From Gammaproteobacteria bacterium (GTDB lineage Bacteria; Pseudomonadota; Gammaproteobacteria; Arenicellales; CAJQKF01): a DNA stretch of 35,087 nt. The stretch covers positions 1 to 35,087 of the forward strand of contig JAUIEZ010000042.1 in the NCBI GenBank assembly GCA_030429665.1, written 5' to 3'. The translations under genes were made by a program, and so were the position numbers. Positions 19,388-28,398 of the stretch are shown here, in pieces (within the stretch, counting starts at the first letter, position 1; the number at the start of each line of letters is the position of its first letter). Below the pieces are notes generated by a model. The model was not told where the DNA came from and did not search any database. It saw only the letters and a list, made by a program, of their open reading frames with translations.

Positions 19388-20173
19388 TCAGGCGTTGCGG
19401 GCATGAATCAGCTTGAAGAAGGTATTGAACAGGCCGGGCGCCGCGGCGATGACGTTGCCCGAGGTCAGGTAATCCTGGCTGCCGTCGATGTCCGCGACGA
19501 GGCCGCCCGCCTCTCGCACCATCAGGACACCCGCGGCCATGTCCCACGAAGACAGGCCCATTTCCCAGAAACCGTCCAGGCGTCCGGCGGCCAGGTTGGC
19601 GAGGTCGAGGGCGGCTGAACCCGAACGCCGGATCCCGCTGCAACGGGGCAGGGTGGCACGAAAGGTGCGAACCCAGGGGTCGAGCAGGTCGAGCCTGCGC
19701 ACCGGAAAGCCGGTGCCGAGCAATGCCTGCTCCAGGGACCGCGCCTGGCTGCAACGGATGCGCCGATTGTTGAGCTGGGCACCCTGGCCGCGGCTGGCGG
19801 TGAACAACTCGTTACTCACCGGCTGGTATATCGCGCCATGTTCGATGGTGCCGCGCCGCGCCACGGCGATGGACACGGCGTATTGCGGGTAGCCGTGGAG
19901 GAAATTGGTCGTGCCATCCAGCGGGTCGATGATCCACACGTACTCCTTGTCTGCGCCGCGCTCACCGCTCTCTTCGGCGATGATGCCGTGCTCGGGGTAG
20001 GTTCTGCCGAGATACTCGGTGACCTGCTGCTCCGCCATCCGGTCCACCTCGCTGACGAAGTCGAATCGACCCTTGGTCTGGACCTCGATACGATCGAGCT
20101 GGTCCATATGCTTTAAAATGACGTTGCCCGCAAAGCGTGCGCAACGCACGGCGGTGGATAACAAAGGATGCAT
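19388..20173 (-). CDS. suhB: Inositol-phosphate phosphatase SuhB
   Basis: SuhB is an inositol monophosphatase family protein that in E. coli also serves as a component of the rRNA antitermination complex with NusB. The 261 residues begin [13 protein letters not shown] like E. coli SuhB, with the metal site E67-E68, then DPLDGT at 83-88 and the C-terminal [21 protein letters not shown] directly before the ATG at 20173 could extend it by one residue. Divergent placement from trmJ is conserved in gammaproteobacteria. A TAGAAT -10 (20269-20264) suggests a leader of about 85 bases with a small GCCCC/GGGGC hairpin; the -35 is poor. Confidence 0.96.
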   Translation of the reverse strand: MHPLLSTAVRCARFAGNVILKHMDQLDRIEVQTKGRFDFVSEVDRMAEQQVTEYLGRTYPEHGIIAEESGERGADKEYVWIIDPLDGTTNFLHGYPQYAVSIAVARRGTIEHGAIYQPVSNELFTASRGQGAQLNNRRIRCSQARSLEQALLGTGFPVRRLDLLDPWVRTFRATLPRCSGIRRSGSAALDLANLAAGRLDGFWEMGLSSWDMAAGVLMVREAGGLVADIDGSQDYLTSGNVIAAAPGLFNTFFKLIHARNA

Positions 20174-20296
20174 CAATGGCTCCCGGGATGGATATTCGAC
20201 CGGGGCGGTGGTGGCATACCCGATCCGAAACGCGGTGCTGGGGGTTGCCCCGGCGGGGCGTTCATTCTAGCTGCGCCCATAGGTAATTAAAAGGCG

Positions 20297-21031
20297 ATGA
20301 ACCTGGATTCGATCTCTGTCGTACTGGTTTCCACCACGCACTCGGGAAACATCGGCGCCACGGCGCGCGTAATGGCCAACATGGGATTGTCCCGACTGTC
20401 GCTGGTCACACCACGGGCGGCAATCGACGAAGAAGCCAGGACGCGCGCATCGGGCGCGGACCACATACTGGATTCGGCCCGTGTGTTCGACTCGCTTCCC
20501 GAGGCCTTGTCCGACGCGGTCTACGTCGTCGGCACCTCGGCACGCCAACGCATGTCGCGGTGGCGGGTTTTCGATCCCCAGGGCGCCGCGGACACCATTG
20601 CGGGGGCGACGATATCGGGTGAGCCGGCGGCGCTGGTGTTCGGACGCGAGAGCAGCGGCTTGAGCAACGCCGAACTGGACTGCTGCAACGCGCTCGTTTC
20701 GATCCCCGTCGACAGCGCGTTTCCGTCGCTGAATCTTGCCGCCGCGGTCACCGTGATGGCCTATGCTCTACGCTGCCGCGCCATGGAAGCGAAAGAACCG
20801 AACGAAGCGGCCGGCGCACGCGTCGAGATACCCGCCACCGCGGGCGAACGCGAGCACCTTTTCGCGCACCTGGTCGAGACGCTCGACGACGTCGGGTTCC
20901 TTCGTTCCCACGGACGGGAGAAACTGATGCGAAAAATCAGGTATCTGTATAGCAAGGCGCAACCGAGTTCGGAGGAAGTCGCCATTGCTCGCGGGATTCT
21001 TGCAGCCATCCGCCAAAAAATTAGAAAATAG
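20297..21031 (+). CDS. trmJ: tRNA 2'-O-methyltransferase TrmJ
   Basis: TrmJ methylates the ribose at position 32 of several tRNAs using AdoMet. The 244-residue protein has the SPOUT domain in the first 160 residues: STTHSGNIGATARVMANMG, VVGTSARQR, LVFGRESSGLSNAELD and the knot-forming SIPVDSAFPSLNLAAAVTVMAYALR. A helical C-terminal extension ends in basic residues (RKIRYLYSKAQ). The final codons merge into an AT-rich stretch unlike the rest of the gene. In most relatives the isc operon follows; here only iscA does. Confidence 0.95.
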   Translation: MNLDSISVVLVSTTHSGNIGATARVMANMGLSRLSLVTPRAAIDEEARTRASGADHILDSARVFDSLPEALSDAVYVVGTSARQRMSRWRVFDPQGAADTIAGATISGEPAALVFGRESSGLSNAELDCCNALVSIPVDSAFPSLNLAAAVTVMAYALRCRAMEAKEPNEAAGARVEIPATAGEREHLFAHLVETLDDVGFLRSHGREKLMRKIRYLYSKAQPSSEEVAIARGILAAIRQKIRK

Positions 21032-21110
21032 TTCAGATAATATTTTTAATATATTGTAATAATTAATATTTTTTAGCATTCTTTATGTGATTTCTAGCCG
21101 ACAAATTATC
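21013..21110. other. AT-rich island between trmJ and iscA
   Basis: About 100 bases consist mainly of A and T in an otherwise GC-rich window, starting within the last trmJ codons. It contains a direct repeat TAATATTTTT at 21038-21047 and 21064-21073 and several short T-runs. No gene fits. It could be promoter UP-element DNA, a protein-binding or curved segment, or the trace of a rearrangement where iscR-iscS-iscU usually lie. Confidence 0.6.
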
Positions 21111-21300
21111 CCGGCGGAGAGTCACTTTTGATAAAATCGGAAGGCATTGGGCGCTTCGTCCGCCACACGGGACGCCGCGAGACGGGGCGGGTGGCAACAC
21201 CTTGATTGACCACTCGCGGGTCCCCATGCTTGGCACACGGAGCGCGCCGAGGCACCGTAACGAACGGTGGCCCGGCACACCCTACGATCGGGAGAATATT

Positions 21301-21627
21301 ATGGCGATCACTTTGACAGAGGCGGCGGCAAACCGGGTCAAGGAACACTTGGCGTCCCGCGGAAGCGGACAGGGACTGCGACTGGGCGTCAAGCAGTCCG
21401 GGTGCTCCGGGCTCGCCTACGAGCTCGGGTACGCGGACGAGGTGGGCGCGAACGACCGCGTGTTCACCAGCCACGGCGTCAAGGTGATCGTCGACAGCGA
21501 TGCGATGACATACCTCGACGGCACCAGCATCGACTACGTCGAGGACGGGTTGTCGTCGCTCTTCCAATTCAACAACCCCAACGTCACCGAACAGTGCGGG
21601 TGCGGGGAAAGCTTTACCACCAAGTAA
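21301..21627 (+). CDS. iscA: Iron-sulfur cluster assembly protein IscA (standalone)
   Basis: IscA is an A-type carrier that takes iron-sulfur clusters from a scaffold to target proteins. From ATG 21301 the protein is 108 residues with the three cluster ligands C35 (SGCSG), C99 and C101 (CGCGESF). The sequence SGCSGLAYELGYADE and the ending NPNVTEQCGCGESF resemble IscA more than ErpA or SufA. A GGGAG ribosome site precedes the start. A small hairpin CACCGT/ACGGTG (21253-21269) lies upstream. The usual partners iscR, iscS, iscU, hscBA and fdx are absent, so the protein probably works with SUF machinery or another scaffold (inference). Confidence 0.93.
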   Translation: MAITLTEAAANRVKEHLASRGSGQGLRLGVKQSGCSGLAYELGYADEVGANDRVFTSHGVKVIVDSDAMTYLDGTSIDYVEDGLSSLFQFNNPNVTEQCGCGESFTTK

Positions 21628-21642
21628 GGACCGATTAAATCC

Positions 21643-22986
21643 ATGGCCCCCGCGGTACCCGCCAGGGTGGAAGGCGGCGTACGCACGGTCGCCGTCGTCA
21701 CCCTCGGCTGCAAGGTCAACTTCTACGAGTCCGAGCAGATTCTCCAGTCGCTGGTAAGCAGCGGTCAGTGGGCCCGGGCGACCGACGGGATCCCCGGCGA
21801 CCTGTACGTCATCAATTCCTGCACCGTCACCCGAGAGGCCGACCGCCAGACCCGCCAGGCAATCCGGCGATGCGTCCGGGAAAATCCCAATGCGCGGATC
21901 GTCGTAACGGGTTGCTATGCGCAGATGGACGCCGAGGCCTGCGGCGCCATAGACGGCGTCGACCTGGTCGTGGGTAACGAATTGAAACTGAAAATCCCGC
22001 GCATGCTGCCGCGTCTCGAGGCCGGTGAACTGCCTCGCATCGTCACCGAGGCCGACGTCGACGACCTGCTCGGTCTGCCGGATCCGCTGCTTCGCGGCTT
22101 TGAATCCCGCTCACGCGCCTTCATCCAGGTCCAGCAGGGATGCGACCAGGGTTGCACCTTCTGCATCATCCACAGGGCACGCGGTGCCAGCCGGTCGCTG
22201 CCGGCCGCGGGCATCGTGGCGCAGGTGTCCCGTCTCGCCGACGCCGGCTTTGGCGAGATCGTGCTTTGCGGCGTCGACCTGGGTTCGTGGGGCCGGGACA
22301 TCGACGACGGTGCGCACGACTTCGTTTCGCTCGTGCGCCAAGTACTGGCGGTGCCGGGAGATTTTCGCGTTCGGCTCGGTTCGCTGGATCCCGTACATAT
22401 CGACGATGCGCTTATCGAATTGATGGCCACCGAGGCGCGCCTGTGCCCGCACCTGCACGTGTCCATGCAAAGCGCCGACACCCTGATACTCAAGCGGATG
22501 AAGCGCCGCTACGATCGCGAGACGCTGTACCGGGTCGTCGACGCCGCGCGCGACGCGGTGTCCGACCTGGTGATCGGCGCCGACGTGATGGCGGGTTTTC
22601 CTACCGAGGAACCGGCGCATTTTCGCGCCACGCTCGACGCGATCGCGGATCTGTGCATCGCCTTTCCGCACGTCTTTCCGTATTCCGAGCGCCCCGGCAC
22701 GCCGGCGGCGCGCATTCCGCGCCAGGTGCCGCACGACGAACGCGCACGGCGAGCCGCCCGGCTGCGAGAGGCGGGCAGGGCGGTTCTCGCCCGGACCCTT
22801 GACGGCTGGGTTGGGCGCACGGGCGCCATACTCGTGGAGACAGGCGAGCGTGGGCGGGTTCACGGACGGCTCGAGAACTATCTCCCGGTCGTCGCCGACG
22901 TCCCGCACGACGATTCGCCCGCCTGGCGACAGGTCCTGTTGACCGGCCACGACGGCACGGTCCTGCATGGCGAGCGGGCACGTTAA
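21643..22986 (+). CDS. mtaB: tRNA t6A37 methylthiotransferase MtaB
   Basis: MtaB-type radical-SAM enzymes add a methylthio group to t6A at position 37 of ANN-decoding tRNAs, giving ms2t6A. The N-terminal UPF0004 domain carries cluster cysteines C23 (TLGCKVN), C60 (NSCTVT) and C91 (TGCYAQ). The radical-SAM motif has C167, C171 and C174 (CDQGCTFC), followed by IIHRARGASRS. A C-terminal TRAM-like region covers about 375-447. TLGCKVNFYESE is the MtaB/YqeV type rather than MiaB or RimO. The gene starts 15 bases after iscA, so co-expression of a cluster carrier with a two-cluster enzyme is likely. MtaB is uncommon in well-studied gammaproteobacteria such as E. coli. Confidence 0.9.
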   Translation: MAPAVPARVEGGVRTVAVVTLGCKVNFYESEQILQSLVSSGQWARATDGIPGDLYVINSCTVTREADRQTRQAIRRCVRENPNARIVVTGCYAQMDAEACGAIDGVDLVVGNELKLKIPRMLPRLEAGELPRIVTEADVDDLLGLPDPLLRGFESRSRAFIQVQQGCDQGCTFCIIHRARGASRSLPAAGIVAQVSRLADAGFGEIVLCGVDLGSWGRDIDDGAHDFVSLVRQVLAVPGDFRVRLGSLDPVHIDDALIELMATEARLCPHLHVSMQSADTLILKRMKRRYDRETLYRVVDAARDAVSDLVIGADVMAGFPTEEPAHFRATLDAIADLCIAFPHVFPYSERPGTPAARIPRQVPHDERARRAARLREAGRAVLARTLDGWVGRTGAILVETGERGRVHGRLENYLPVVADVPHDDSPAWRQVLLTGHDGTVLHGERAR

Positions 22987-23227
22987 CGGTTAAAATATCG
23001 GGTTGTTTCCGATCGGCATCCCGGTGCCCGGCCGGTAGAGAGCATTCCTGCCCGGACAGCGCGGCCGCGGCCGGTTTTCGATCCTTTTCGTGGCGCGGAC
23101 CCACCGTGAACGTCGCTGGAACGAAATATCGGCATCGTCGCGGCGCATCGCGCGGCGAGTGCTCCCGCCGTCGACCCGCGAATGCCGGTTTTTCTTTTTG
23201 GTGATTTTTTACAGGAGTCCCATTTCG
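22987..23227 (+). other. Intergenic region upstream of ndk
   Basis: These 241 bases hold no convincing gene. An A/T-rich TTAACGGTTAAAATATC lies directly at the mtaB stop and includes a TAAAAT -10-like element without a good -35. A pyrimidine-rich stretch with three T-runs occurs at about 23191-23210, just before the ACAGGAG ribosome site of ndk. Confidence 0.5.
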
Positions 23228-23653
23228 ATGAGTGTCGAGCGTACGCTGTCCATCGTCAAACCCGACGCGGTTTCCCGCAACCTGATCGGCCGCATCTACG
23301 ACCGCTTCGAGACAGCCGGTCTGAAGATCGTCGCCGCGCGCATGATGCATCTCGATCGCGAGCAGGCCGAGGGGTTCTACGCGGTACACCGGGAACGGCC
23401 GTTTTTCAACGACCTGGTAAGCTTCATGACCTCCGGTCCGGTCCTGGTGCAGGTACTGGAAGGCGAGGACGCCATTCGCCGCAACCGGGAAATCATGGGC
23501 GCCACCAATCCGGCCGACGCGCTGGCGGGCACCATACGGGCGGACTTCGCCGAGTCGCTCGAGGCCAATTCGGTACACGGCTCCGACGGCCCCGACACGG
23601 CCCGAGCCGAGATCGCCTTCTTTTTCGACGACGCCGAGATTTTCTCGCGCTAA
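23228..23653 (+). CDS. ndk: Nucleoside diphosphate kinase
   Basis: Ndk equalises nucleoside triphosphate pools by moving the gamma-phosphate through a phosphohistidine. From ATG 23228, with ACAGGAG upstream, it has 141 residues. It starts [15 protein letters not shown] and carries the catalytic H117 in NSVHGSD, with R in the [12 protein letters not shown] segment and [14 protein letters not shown]. An in-frame start at 23090 would add 46 arginine-rich residues absent from the family and is rejected. It begins the conserved ndk-rlmN-pilW-rodZ-(ispG)-hisS-yfgM-bamB-der block. Confidence 0.97.
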   Translation: MSVERTLSIVKPDAVSRNLIGRIYDRFETAGLKIVAARMMHLDREQAEGFYAVHRERPFFNDLVSFMTSGPVLVQVLEGEDAIRRNREIMGATNPADALAGTIRADFAESLEANSVHGSDGPDTARAEIAFFFDDAEIFSR

Positions 23654-23675
23654 ACCAGGGCAAGGGCCCACTCGC

Positions 23676-24761
23676 ATGGCGACACGCGTCAACATCCTCG
23701 ACTACGATCGGGCATCGCTCGAACGGTATTTCGTCGACCAGGGCGAAAACGCGTTTCGCGCGAGGCAGTTGATGAAGTGGATATACCAGCGCCGAGTGGG
23801 CGATTTCGCGCAGATGACGGATCTCGGCAAGGTCCTTCGGCAACGTCTTTCCGAGACCGCCGAGGTTCGCTTGCCGCGGATCATCGCCGATCGGGTGTCG
23901 GTGGACGGCACGCGCAAGTGGTTGCTGGCGGTGCCGGGCGGCAGCGCCATCGAGACCGTGTTCATTCCCGAGACCGACCGCGGCACGCTGTGCGTGTCCT
24001 CGCAGGTCGGCTGCTCGCTGAATTGCACCTTTTGCGCCACCGCGCGACAAGGCTACAACCGCAACCTCTCGACCGGCGAGATCATCGCGCAACTGGTCAT
24101 CGCCGATCGACTGCTGTCCGCGGACGCCGGCGAGCGCGTCATCACCAACGTGGTCATGATGGGCATGGGCGAGCCGTTGCTGAACTACGAGTCCGTGGTC
24201 AGTGCCATGCGCCTGATGGTGGACGACCTGGGCTTCGGCCTGTCCCGTCGTCGCGTCACGTTGAGCACGGCGGGCGTCGTGCCGGGCATCGACCGGCTGG
24301 CGTCCGATTGCCCGGTGAGCCTGGCGGTGTCGTTGCATGCCCCGACCGACGAACTTCGAACGTCGATCGTGCCACTCAACCGCAAGTACGACATTGCCAC
24401 CCTTCTAGACGCCTGCAAACGATACCTGGCCGGCGACAACCGGCGCCGGATCACCTTCGAGTACGTCATGCTCAAGGGCGTCAACGACGGCGACCGCCAC
24501 GCCCGCGAACTTGTGCGCCTGTTGCAGGGCGTTCCGGCGAAGGTCAACCTGATTCCCTTCAACCCCTCGCCCGGCATCGATTACGAGTGCTCCGATTCCC
24601 GGACCATTGACCGGTTTCGCGAACGATTGCTGGCCGCCGGGATCATGACCATTACCCGCAAGACGCGGGGCGACGATATCGACGCGGCCTGCGGACAGCT
24701 CGCCGGTAGTGTGCTCGACCGTACACGGCGTTCGGCGCGACTTCAGGCCGCCGGCGCATGA
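23676..24761 (+). CDS. rlmN: Dual-specificity RNA methyltransferase RlmN
   Basis: RlmN methylates C2 of adenosine 2503 in 23S rRNA and A37 in a set of tRNAs by a radical-SAM mechanism. The 361 residues include an N-terminal RNA-binding helical domain ([21 protein letters not shown]), the CX3CX2C cluster motif C113-C117-C120, GMGEPLLNY, and C339 near the C-terminus, the cysteine that carries the methyl group. The stop overlaps the next gene by four bases (ATGA at 24758-24761). All catalytic residues are in place. Confidence 0.97.
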   Translation: MATRVNILDYDRASLERYFVDQGENAFRARQLMKWIYQRRVGDFAQMTDLGKVLRQRLSETAEVRLPRIIADRVSVDGTRKWLLAVPGGSAIETVFIPETDRGTLCVSSQVGCSLNCTFCATARQGYNRNLSTGEIIAQLVIADRLLSADAGERVITNVVMMGMGEPLLNYESVVSAMRLMVDDLGFGLSRRRVTLSTAGVVPGIDRLASDCPVSLAVSLHAPTDELRTSIVPLNRKYDIATLLDACKRYLAGDNRRRITFEYVMLKGVNDGDRHARELVRLLQGVPAKVNLIPFNPSPGIDYECSDSRTIDRFRERLLAAGIMTITRKTRGDDIDAACGQLAGSVLDRTRRSARLQAAGA

Positions 24762-25531
24762 AGTTCCCCTTTCTTGCCGGCGTGGCGGCACTGACCATGG
24801 CAACCGCTGGCTGCATCACCACGACAACGGGCGTGGGCGGCGAGAAATGGGACAAGGAGGCGCGAGCGCAGTTGCATACGCAAATGGGGGTCAACTACCT
24901 GCAGCAGGGGCAGGTCGAGATCGCCCAGGAAGAGCTGAAACTGGCGCTGCGCATCAGGCCGGATTACTCCCCGGCCAACCTGGCCATGGCCAAGCTGCAG
25001 CTGCAACTGGACGACGACCGCGCGGCCGGCACTTATTTCGCTCGCGCGGTACGCTACGACCGCGACAACGTCGCGGCAAAGAACGACTACGGTTTCTTTC
25101 TTTGCACGCGACAGGAGTACGCACGGGGCCTGGAGCAGTTCACCGAGGCGCTCAATCATCCGCTTAACCGGAACCAGTACGTCTCGTTGTTCGGCGCCGC
25201 GGAGTGCGAACGCATGGCCGGGGATGCCGAGCAGGCGGAGAAATATTACGAGCAGGCGCTGCAGTTGCAGCCCGACATGCGCCAGGCGTTGTTGCAGCTC
25301 GCGTACATCAAGTTCGACCGGGGAGAGCATTTCTCCGCTCGCGCCTTCCTCGAACGATTCTTCGAGGACCGGTTTTTCACGCCGGACAGCCTCATCCTGG
25401 CGGTTCGAAATGAACTCATGCTCGACCGCCGCGATCTCGCGCAGGAGTACGCGCGCATCCTTCGCGAGCGCTTTCCGCGTTCGGATCGTATCGACGAGCT
25501 GCGCGGCCTGTTCAGGGATGCGACAGGATGA
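24758..25531 (+). CDS. pilW: Type IV pilus biogenesis TPR lipoprotein PilW/PilF
   Basis: PilW (PilF in Pseudomonas) is an outer-membrane lipoprotein that helps assemble the PilQ secretin of type IV pili. The signal ends in a lipobox MATAGC with lipidated C19. Residues about 35-257 form six TPR motifs, for example [18 protein letters not shown] and [17 protein letters not shown]. It overlaps rlmN at the start and rodZ at the end by four bases each, so the three are translated as a coupled unit. No other pilus genes lie in the window; this location is the conserved one in gammaproteobacteria. Confidence 0.93.
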   Translation: MKFPFLAGVAALTMATAGCITTTTGVGGEKWDKEARAQLHTQMGVNYLQQGQVEIAQEELKLALRIRPDYSPANLAMAKLQLQLDDDRAAGTYFARAVRYDRDNVAAKNDYGFFLCTRQEYARGLEQFTEALNHPLNRNQYVSLFGAAECERMAGDAEQAEKYYEQALQLQPDMRQALLQLAYIKFDRGEHFSARAFLERFFEDRFFTPDSLILAVRNELMLDRRDLAQEYARILRERFPRSDRIDELRGLFRDATG

Positions 25532-26412
25532 TCGAACCCGTCGCACCGAAGAACCCGACACCGGGCAGTCTGCTGCGCCACCAGCGCCAGCACATCGGCT
25601 GGACGGTCGACGAGATAGCCAACGCGCTTTGCCTTTCGCCGGACCTGATCCGCGCCCTCGAGTCGGATGATTACGACGACATGGGCGGCAGCACGTTCGC
25701 CCTCGGCTACCTGAGGGGATACGCGCGGCTGGTGGGGATCGATATCGAGGAAGCGATCGTCAATCACCGCGACGCTATCCCGGAGTACGCGCCCGATCCG
25801 GATCACGTTCCGGAAGGCGTGCGGGAGAGGAAACGTTCGCCGCGGCATCGCCGTTGGCTGCTGCCAGCCGGTGCGCTCGTGCTGGCGGGGGCGGTCGGCG
25901 CGGCTTATTACTGGTTGCAACCGGGGCCGTCGGGGAACCATTCGCGTGTTACCGACAACCTGACCGTCGAGGTGCCGCGGGAAAACACTTCGCAGGCCGC
26001 CATGACGCCGCCCGAACGCCACGACCGATTGCAAGGCGTCGACGCCTCCGAACTGCGCCGGGCGCTCGCCGGCGGCGAGTTGCCCGTCAACCTCGTATTG
26101 GCGGACATCGCGCCGTCGCGCGGCGAGGAGCAGGCGCCGGTCGCGACGGCCGCGGCGGACGACACGCGAAGACACCTGGTGCTGATTTTCGACGAAGGTT
26201 CCTGGGCCGACGTGCGCGACGCCGAGGGCGAACGACTGTTGAGCCAGATCGTCGCCGGCGGCAGCAGCGTCGATCTGGTGGGTGAGCCGCCGTTCACGGT
26301 GTTTCTCGGCAATGCCGGCGGCGTGCGGGTCAAGTACCTGGGTCGAATCCAATCGTATTCGCAAACCGAGAAAGGGCTGTTCGCCCGATTTACCGTGGGA
26401 CAACAACAGTGA
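25528..26412 (+). CDS. rodZ: Cytoskeleton protein RodZ
   Basis: RodZ links MreB filaments to the cell-wall elongation machine across the inner membrane. The 294-residue protein has a cytoplasmic Cro/C1-type helix-turn-helix (about 13-80, LLRHQRQHIGWTVDEIANALCLSPDLIRALE region), a basic juxtamembrane stretch RKRSPRHRR, one membrane helix (about 110-130) and a periplasmic domain ending in a DUF4115-type beta fold (from about 210, LVLIFDEGSWADVRDAEG). It lies between pilW and hisS with four-base overlaps on both sides. In many relatives ispG separates rodZ and hisS; it is missing here. Confidence 0.94.
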   Translation: MIEPVAPKNPTPGSLLRHQRQHIGWTVDEIANALCLSPDLIRALESDDYDDMGGSTFALGYLRGYARLVGIDIEEAIVNHRDAIPEYAPDPDHVPEGVRERKRSPRHRRWLLPAGALVLAGAVGAAYYWLQPGPSGNHSRVTDNLTVEVPRENTSQAAMTPPERHDRLQGVDASELRRALAGGELPVNLVLADIAPSRGEEQAPVATAAADDTRRHLVLIFDEGSWADVRDAEGERLLSQIVAGGSSVDLVGEPPFTVFLGNAGGVRVKYLGRIQSYSQTEKGLFARFTVGQQQ

Positions 26413-27704
26413 GCAGGACGATTCAATCGGTGCGCGGGATGAACGACATCCTGCCGGACCAGACCGCGTTGTGGCGCCATGTCGAGCGGATCATCGCCGA
26501 TACGTGCGACGCCTATGGTTACCGTGAGATCCGGCCGCCGCTGCTCGAGCGCACGGAACTGTTCAAGCGCTCGATCGGCGAACAGACGGATATCGTCGAA
26601 AAGGAGATGTACACGTTCGTCGACAACAACGGGGAAAGTGTCACGCTGCGACCGGAAGCGACCGCCAGTTGCGTGCGCGCCGGTATCGAACATGGCCTGC
26701 TGCACAACCGCCAGGCCAAGTTGTGGTACGTCGGGCCGATGTTTCGTCACGAGAAGCCGCAAAAAGGGCGTTACCGCCAGTTTCACCAGTTCGGCATCGA
26801 GGCGCTGGGATGGCCGGGTCCCGATGCCGACGCGGAATTGCAGATGTTTGCCGCGCGGCTGTTCGAGAACCTGGGCGTACGTTCGGTAAAGCTCGAGATC
26901 AACACGCTGGGCTCGAACGCCTGCCGCGCCGCCTACCGCGACGCGCTGCGCGACTACCTGTCGCGCTACCGTGACGACCTCGACGAAGACAGCCGGCGAC
27001 GGCTTGAAAGAAATCCGCTGCGCGTGCTCGACAGCAAGATCGAAACAACCCGGAAGATACTGGCCGACGCGCCGCGCCTCACCGCGTTCCTGGACGCCGA
27101 CTCGTTCGCTCACTTCGATCGGCTGCGTGACTACCTCGATGCGGTCGGTATCGAGTACGCGGTGAACGAGCGGCTGGTCCGCGGGCTGGACTACTACACC
27201 AGCACAGTGTTCGAGTGGGTGACGGAACGGCTGGGCGCGCAAGGCGCCGTGTGTGCCGGCGGCCGCTACGACGGCCTCGTGGAACAGCTGGGTGGACGCC
27301 CGACGCCGGCCACGGGATTCGCGCTGGGCATTGAGCGGCTGCTGGAACTGGTCCTGATGGAAGGACGCGACGTGACCCTCGACGACTGTGACGTGTTCGT
27401 CGCCAGCCTTGGCGACAGCGCCGAACTCGCCGGCGCCCGATTAGCCGAGGCGCTCCGGTCGCGGGGGGTGAACGTGTTGTGCAATTTCGGTGGCGGTGGT
27501 TTCAAGAAACAACTCAAGCGCGCCGATGCGAGCGGCGCGCGATTCGCCGTGATCCTGGGTGACGACGAGTTGGCGGGGCAGGCGGCGTCGGTCAAGGATC
27601 TTCGCGGCGACGGCGTGCAGACGAGCGTGCCGTTCGCCGAACTCGACGCGCACATTGCGCGAGAATTGCAGCGCCCGCCGGCAACGTCCGCCGTCAGCGC
27701 GTGA
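26409..27704 (+). CDS. hisS: Histidine-tRNA ligase
   Basis: HisS charges tRNA-His. The 431-residue class II synthetase has motif 2 in VGPMFRHEKPQKGRYRQFHQF, the histidine-specific LVRGLDYYTSTVFEW, motif 3 in GFALGIERLLELVL, and a C-terminal anticodon-binding domain (about 330-425). The start overlaps the rodZ stop by four bases (GTGA). Length and motifs are normal. Confidence 0.97.
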   Translation: MSRTIQSVRGMNDILPDQTALWRHVERIIADTCDAYGYREIRPPLLERTELFKRSIGEQTDIVEKEMYTFVDNNGESVTLRPEATASCVRAGIEHGLLHNRQAKLWYVGPMFRHEKPQKGRYRQFHQFGIEALGWPGPDADAELQMFAARLFENLGVRSVKLEINTLGSNACRAAYRDALRDYLSRYRDDLDEDSRRRLERNPLRVLDSKIETTRKILADAPRLTAFLDADSFAHFDRLRDYLDAVGIEYAVNERLVRGLDYYTSTVFEWVTERLGAQGAVCAGGRYDGLVEQLGGRPTPATGFALGIERLLELVLMEGRDVTLDDCDVFVASLGDSAELAGARLAEALRSRGVNVLCNFGGGGFKKQLKRADASGARFAVILGDDELAGQAASVKDLRGDGVQTSVPFAELDAHIARELQRPPATSAVSA

Positions 27705-27747
27705 TATCCCCAATCAATTCAAAACGAACATTCATACGGAGCGGAAA

Positions 27748-28386
27748 GTGGATCCACATCTGGCGGAAGACGAAGAACTTGCCAAGCTCAAGGCATGGTG
27801 GAAGAAGAACGGCTCATCGATCATCGTCGGCATCGTCGTGGGGCTGGGCGCCATCGTCGGCGTCAACGGGTGGAACATGTACACCACCAACCGTGCTGAA
27901 ACCGCGTCCGCGCTCTATTTCCAGCTTCGCCAACACGCGAACACGCCGGATGCCGGCGCCGCCGCATCGCTCGCCAGGGAGCTTCGAGCCGATTTCTCCG
28001 CCACGCCGTATGCCGCCAGCGGCGCGCTGATCGCGGCCGGCACGATGTACGACAGCGGCGATGTGGACGGCGCCCGCGAAATGCTCGATTGGGCACTGCA
28101 AAACGCCGCCGATGCCAATCTCCAACATGTTGCGCGGCTGAGACTGGCCTACCTGGAACTGGGCGAAGGCAACGCGGCGCGCGCCGTCGAGCTGGCCAGC
28201 GTGGACGATCCGGGAAGCTACACCTCGCACTATGCCGAGATCCGCGCCGATGCCCATCGCCTTGCCGGAGACGAAGACAAGGCCCGGGAAGCGTATGACG
28301 AGGCGATCGCGGCGCTCGGGCCGTCAGTATCGCAATACGCCGAGGTGCTCAAGGCGAAGCGCAACAGCGCGAGTCGAACGAACTGA
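27748..28386 (+). CDS. yfgM: Ancillary SecYEG translocon subunit YfgM
   Basis: YfgM is a single-pass inner-membrane protein with a periplasmic TPR domain that works with PpiD at the SecYEG exit and feeds clients to periplasmic chaperones. The start is GTG 27748 with GGAG six bases upstream; it gives 212 residues, near the 206 of E. coli. The N-terminus is acidic then basic (EDEELAKLKAWWKKNG), followed by a membrane helix (about 26-48). The periplasmic domain has TPR-like repeats such as GDVDGAREMLDWALQNA and GDEDKAREAYDEAIAAL. A longer upstream frame overlaps hisS and is not supported. Confidence 0.93.
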   Translation: MDPHLAEDEELAKLKAWWKKNGSSIIVGIVVGLGAIVGVNGWNMYTTNRAETASALYFQLRQHANTPDAGAAASLARELRADFSATPYAASGALIAAGTMYDSGDVDGAREMLDWALQNAADANLQHVARLRLAYLELGEGNAARAVELASVDDPGSYTSHYAEIRADAHRLAGDEDKAREAYDEAIAALGPSVSQYAEVLKAKRNSASRTN

Positions 28387-28398
28387 AATGGTCAAGCC

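Noticed and set aside
18411..19406. 331-codon plus-strand frame opposite mutS
   Set aside because: Antisense shadow; mutS has complete family motifs throughout.
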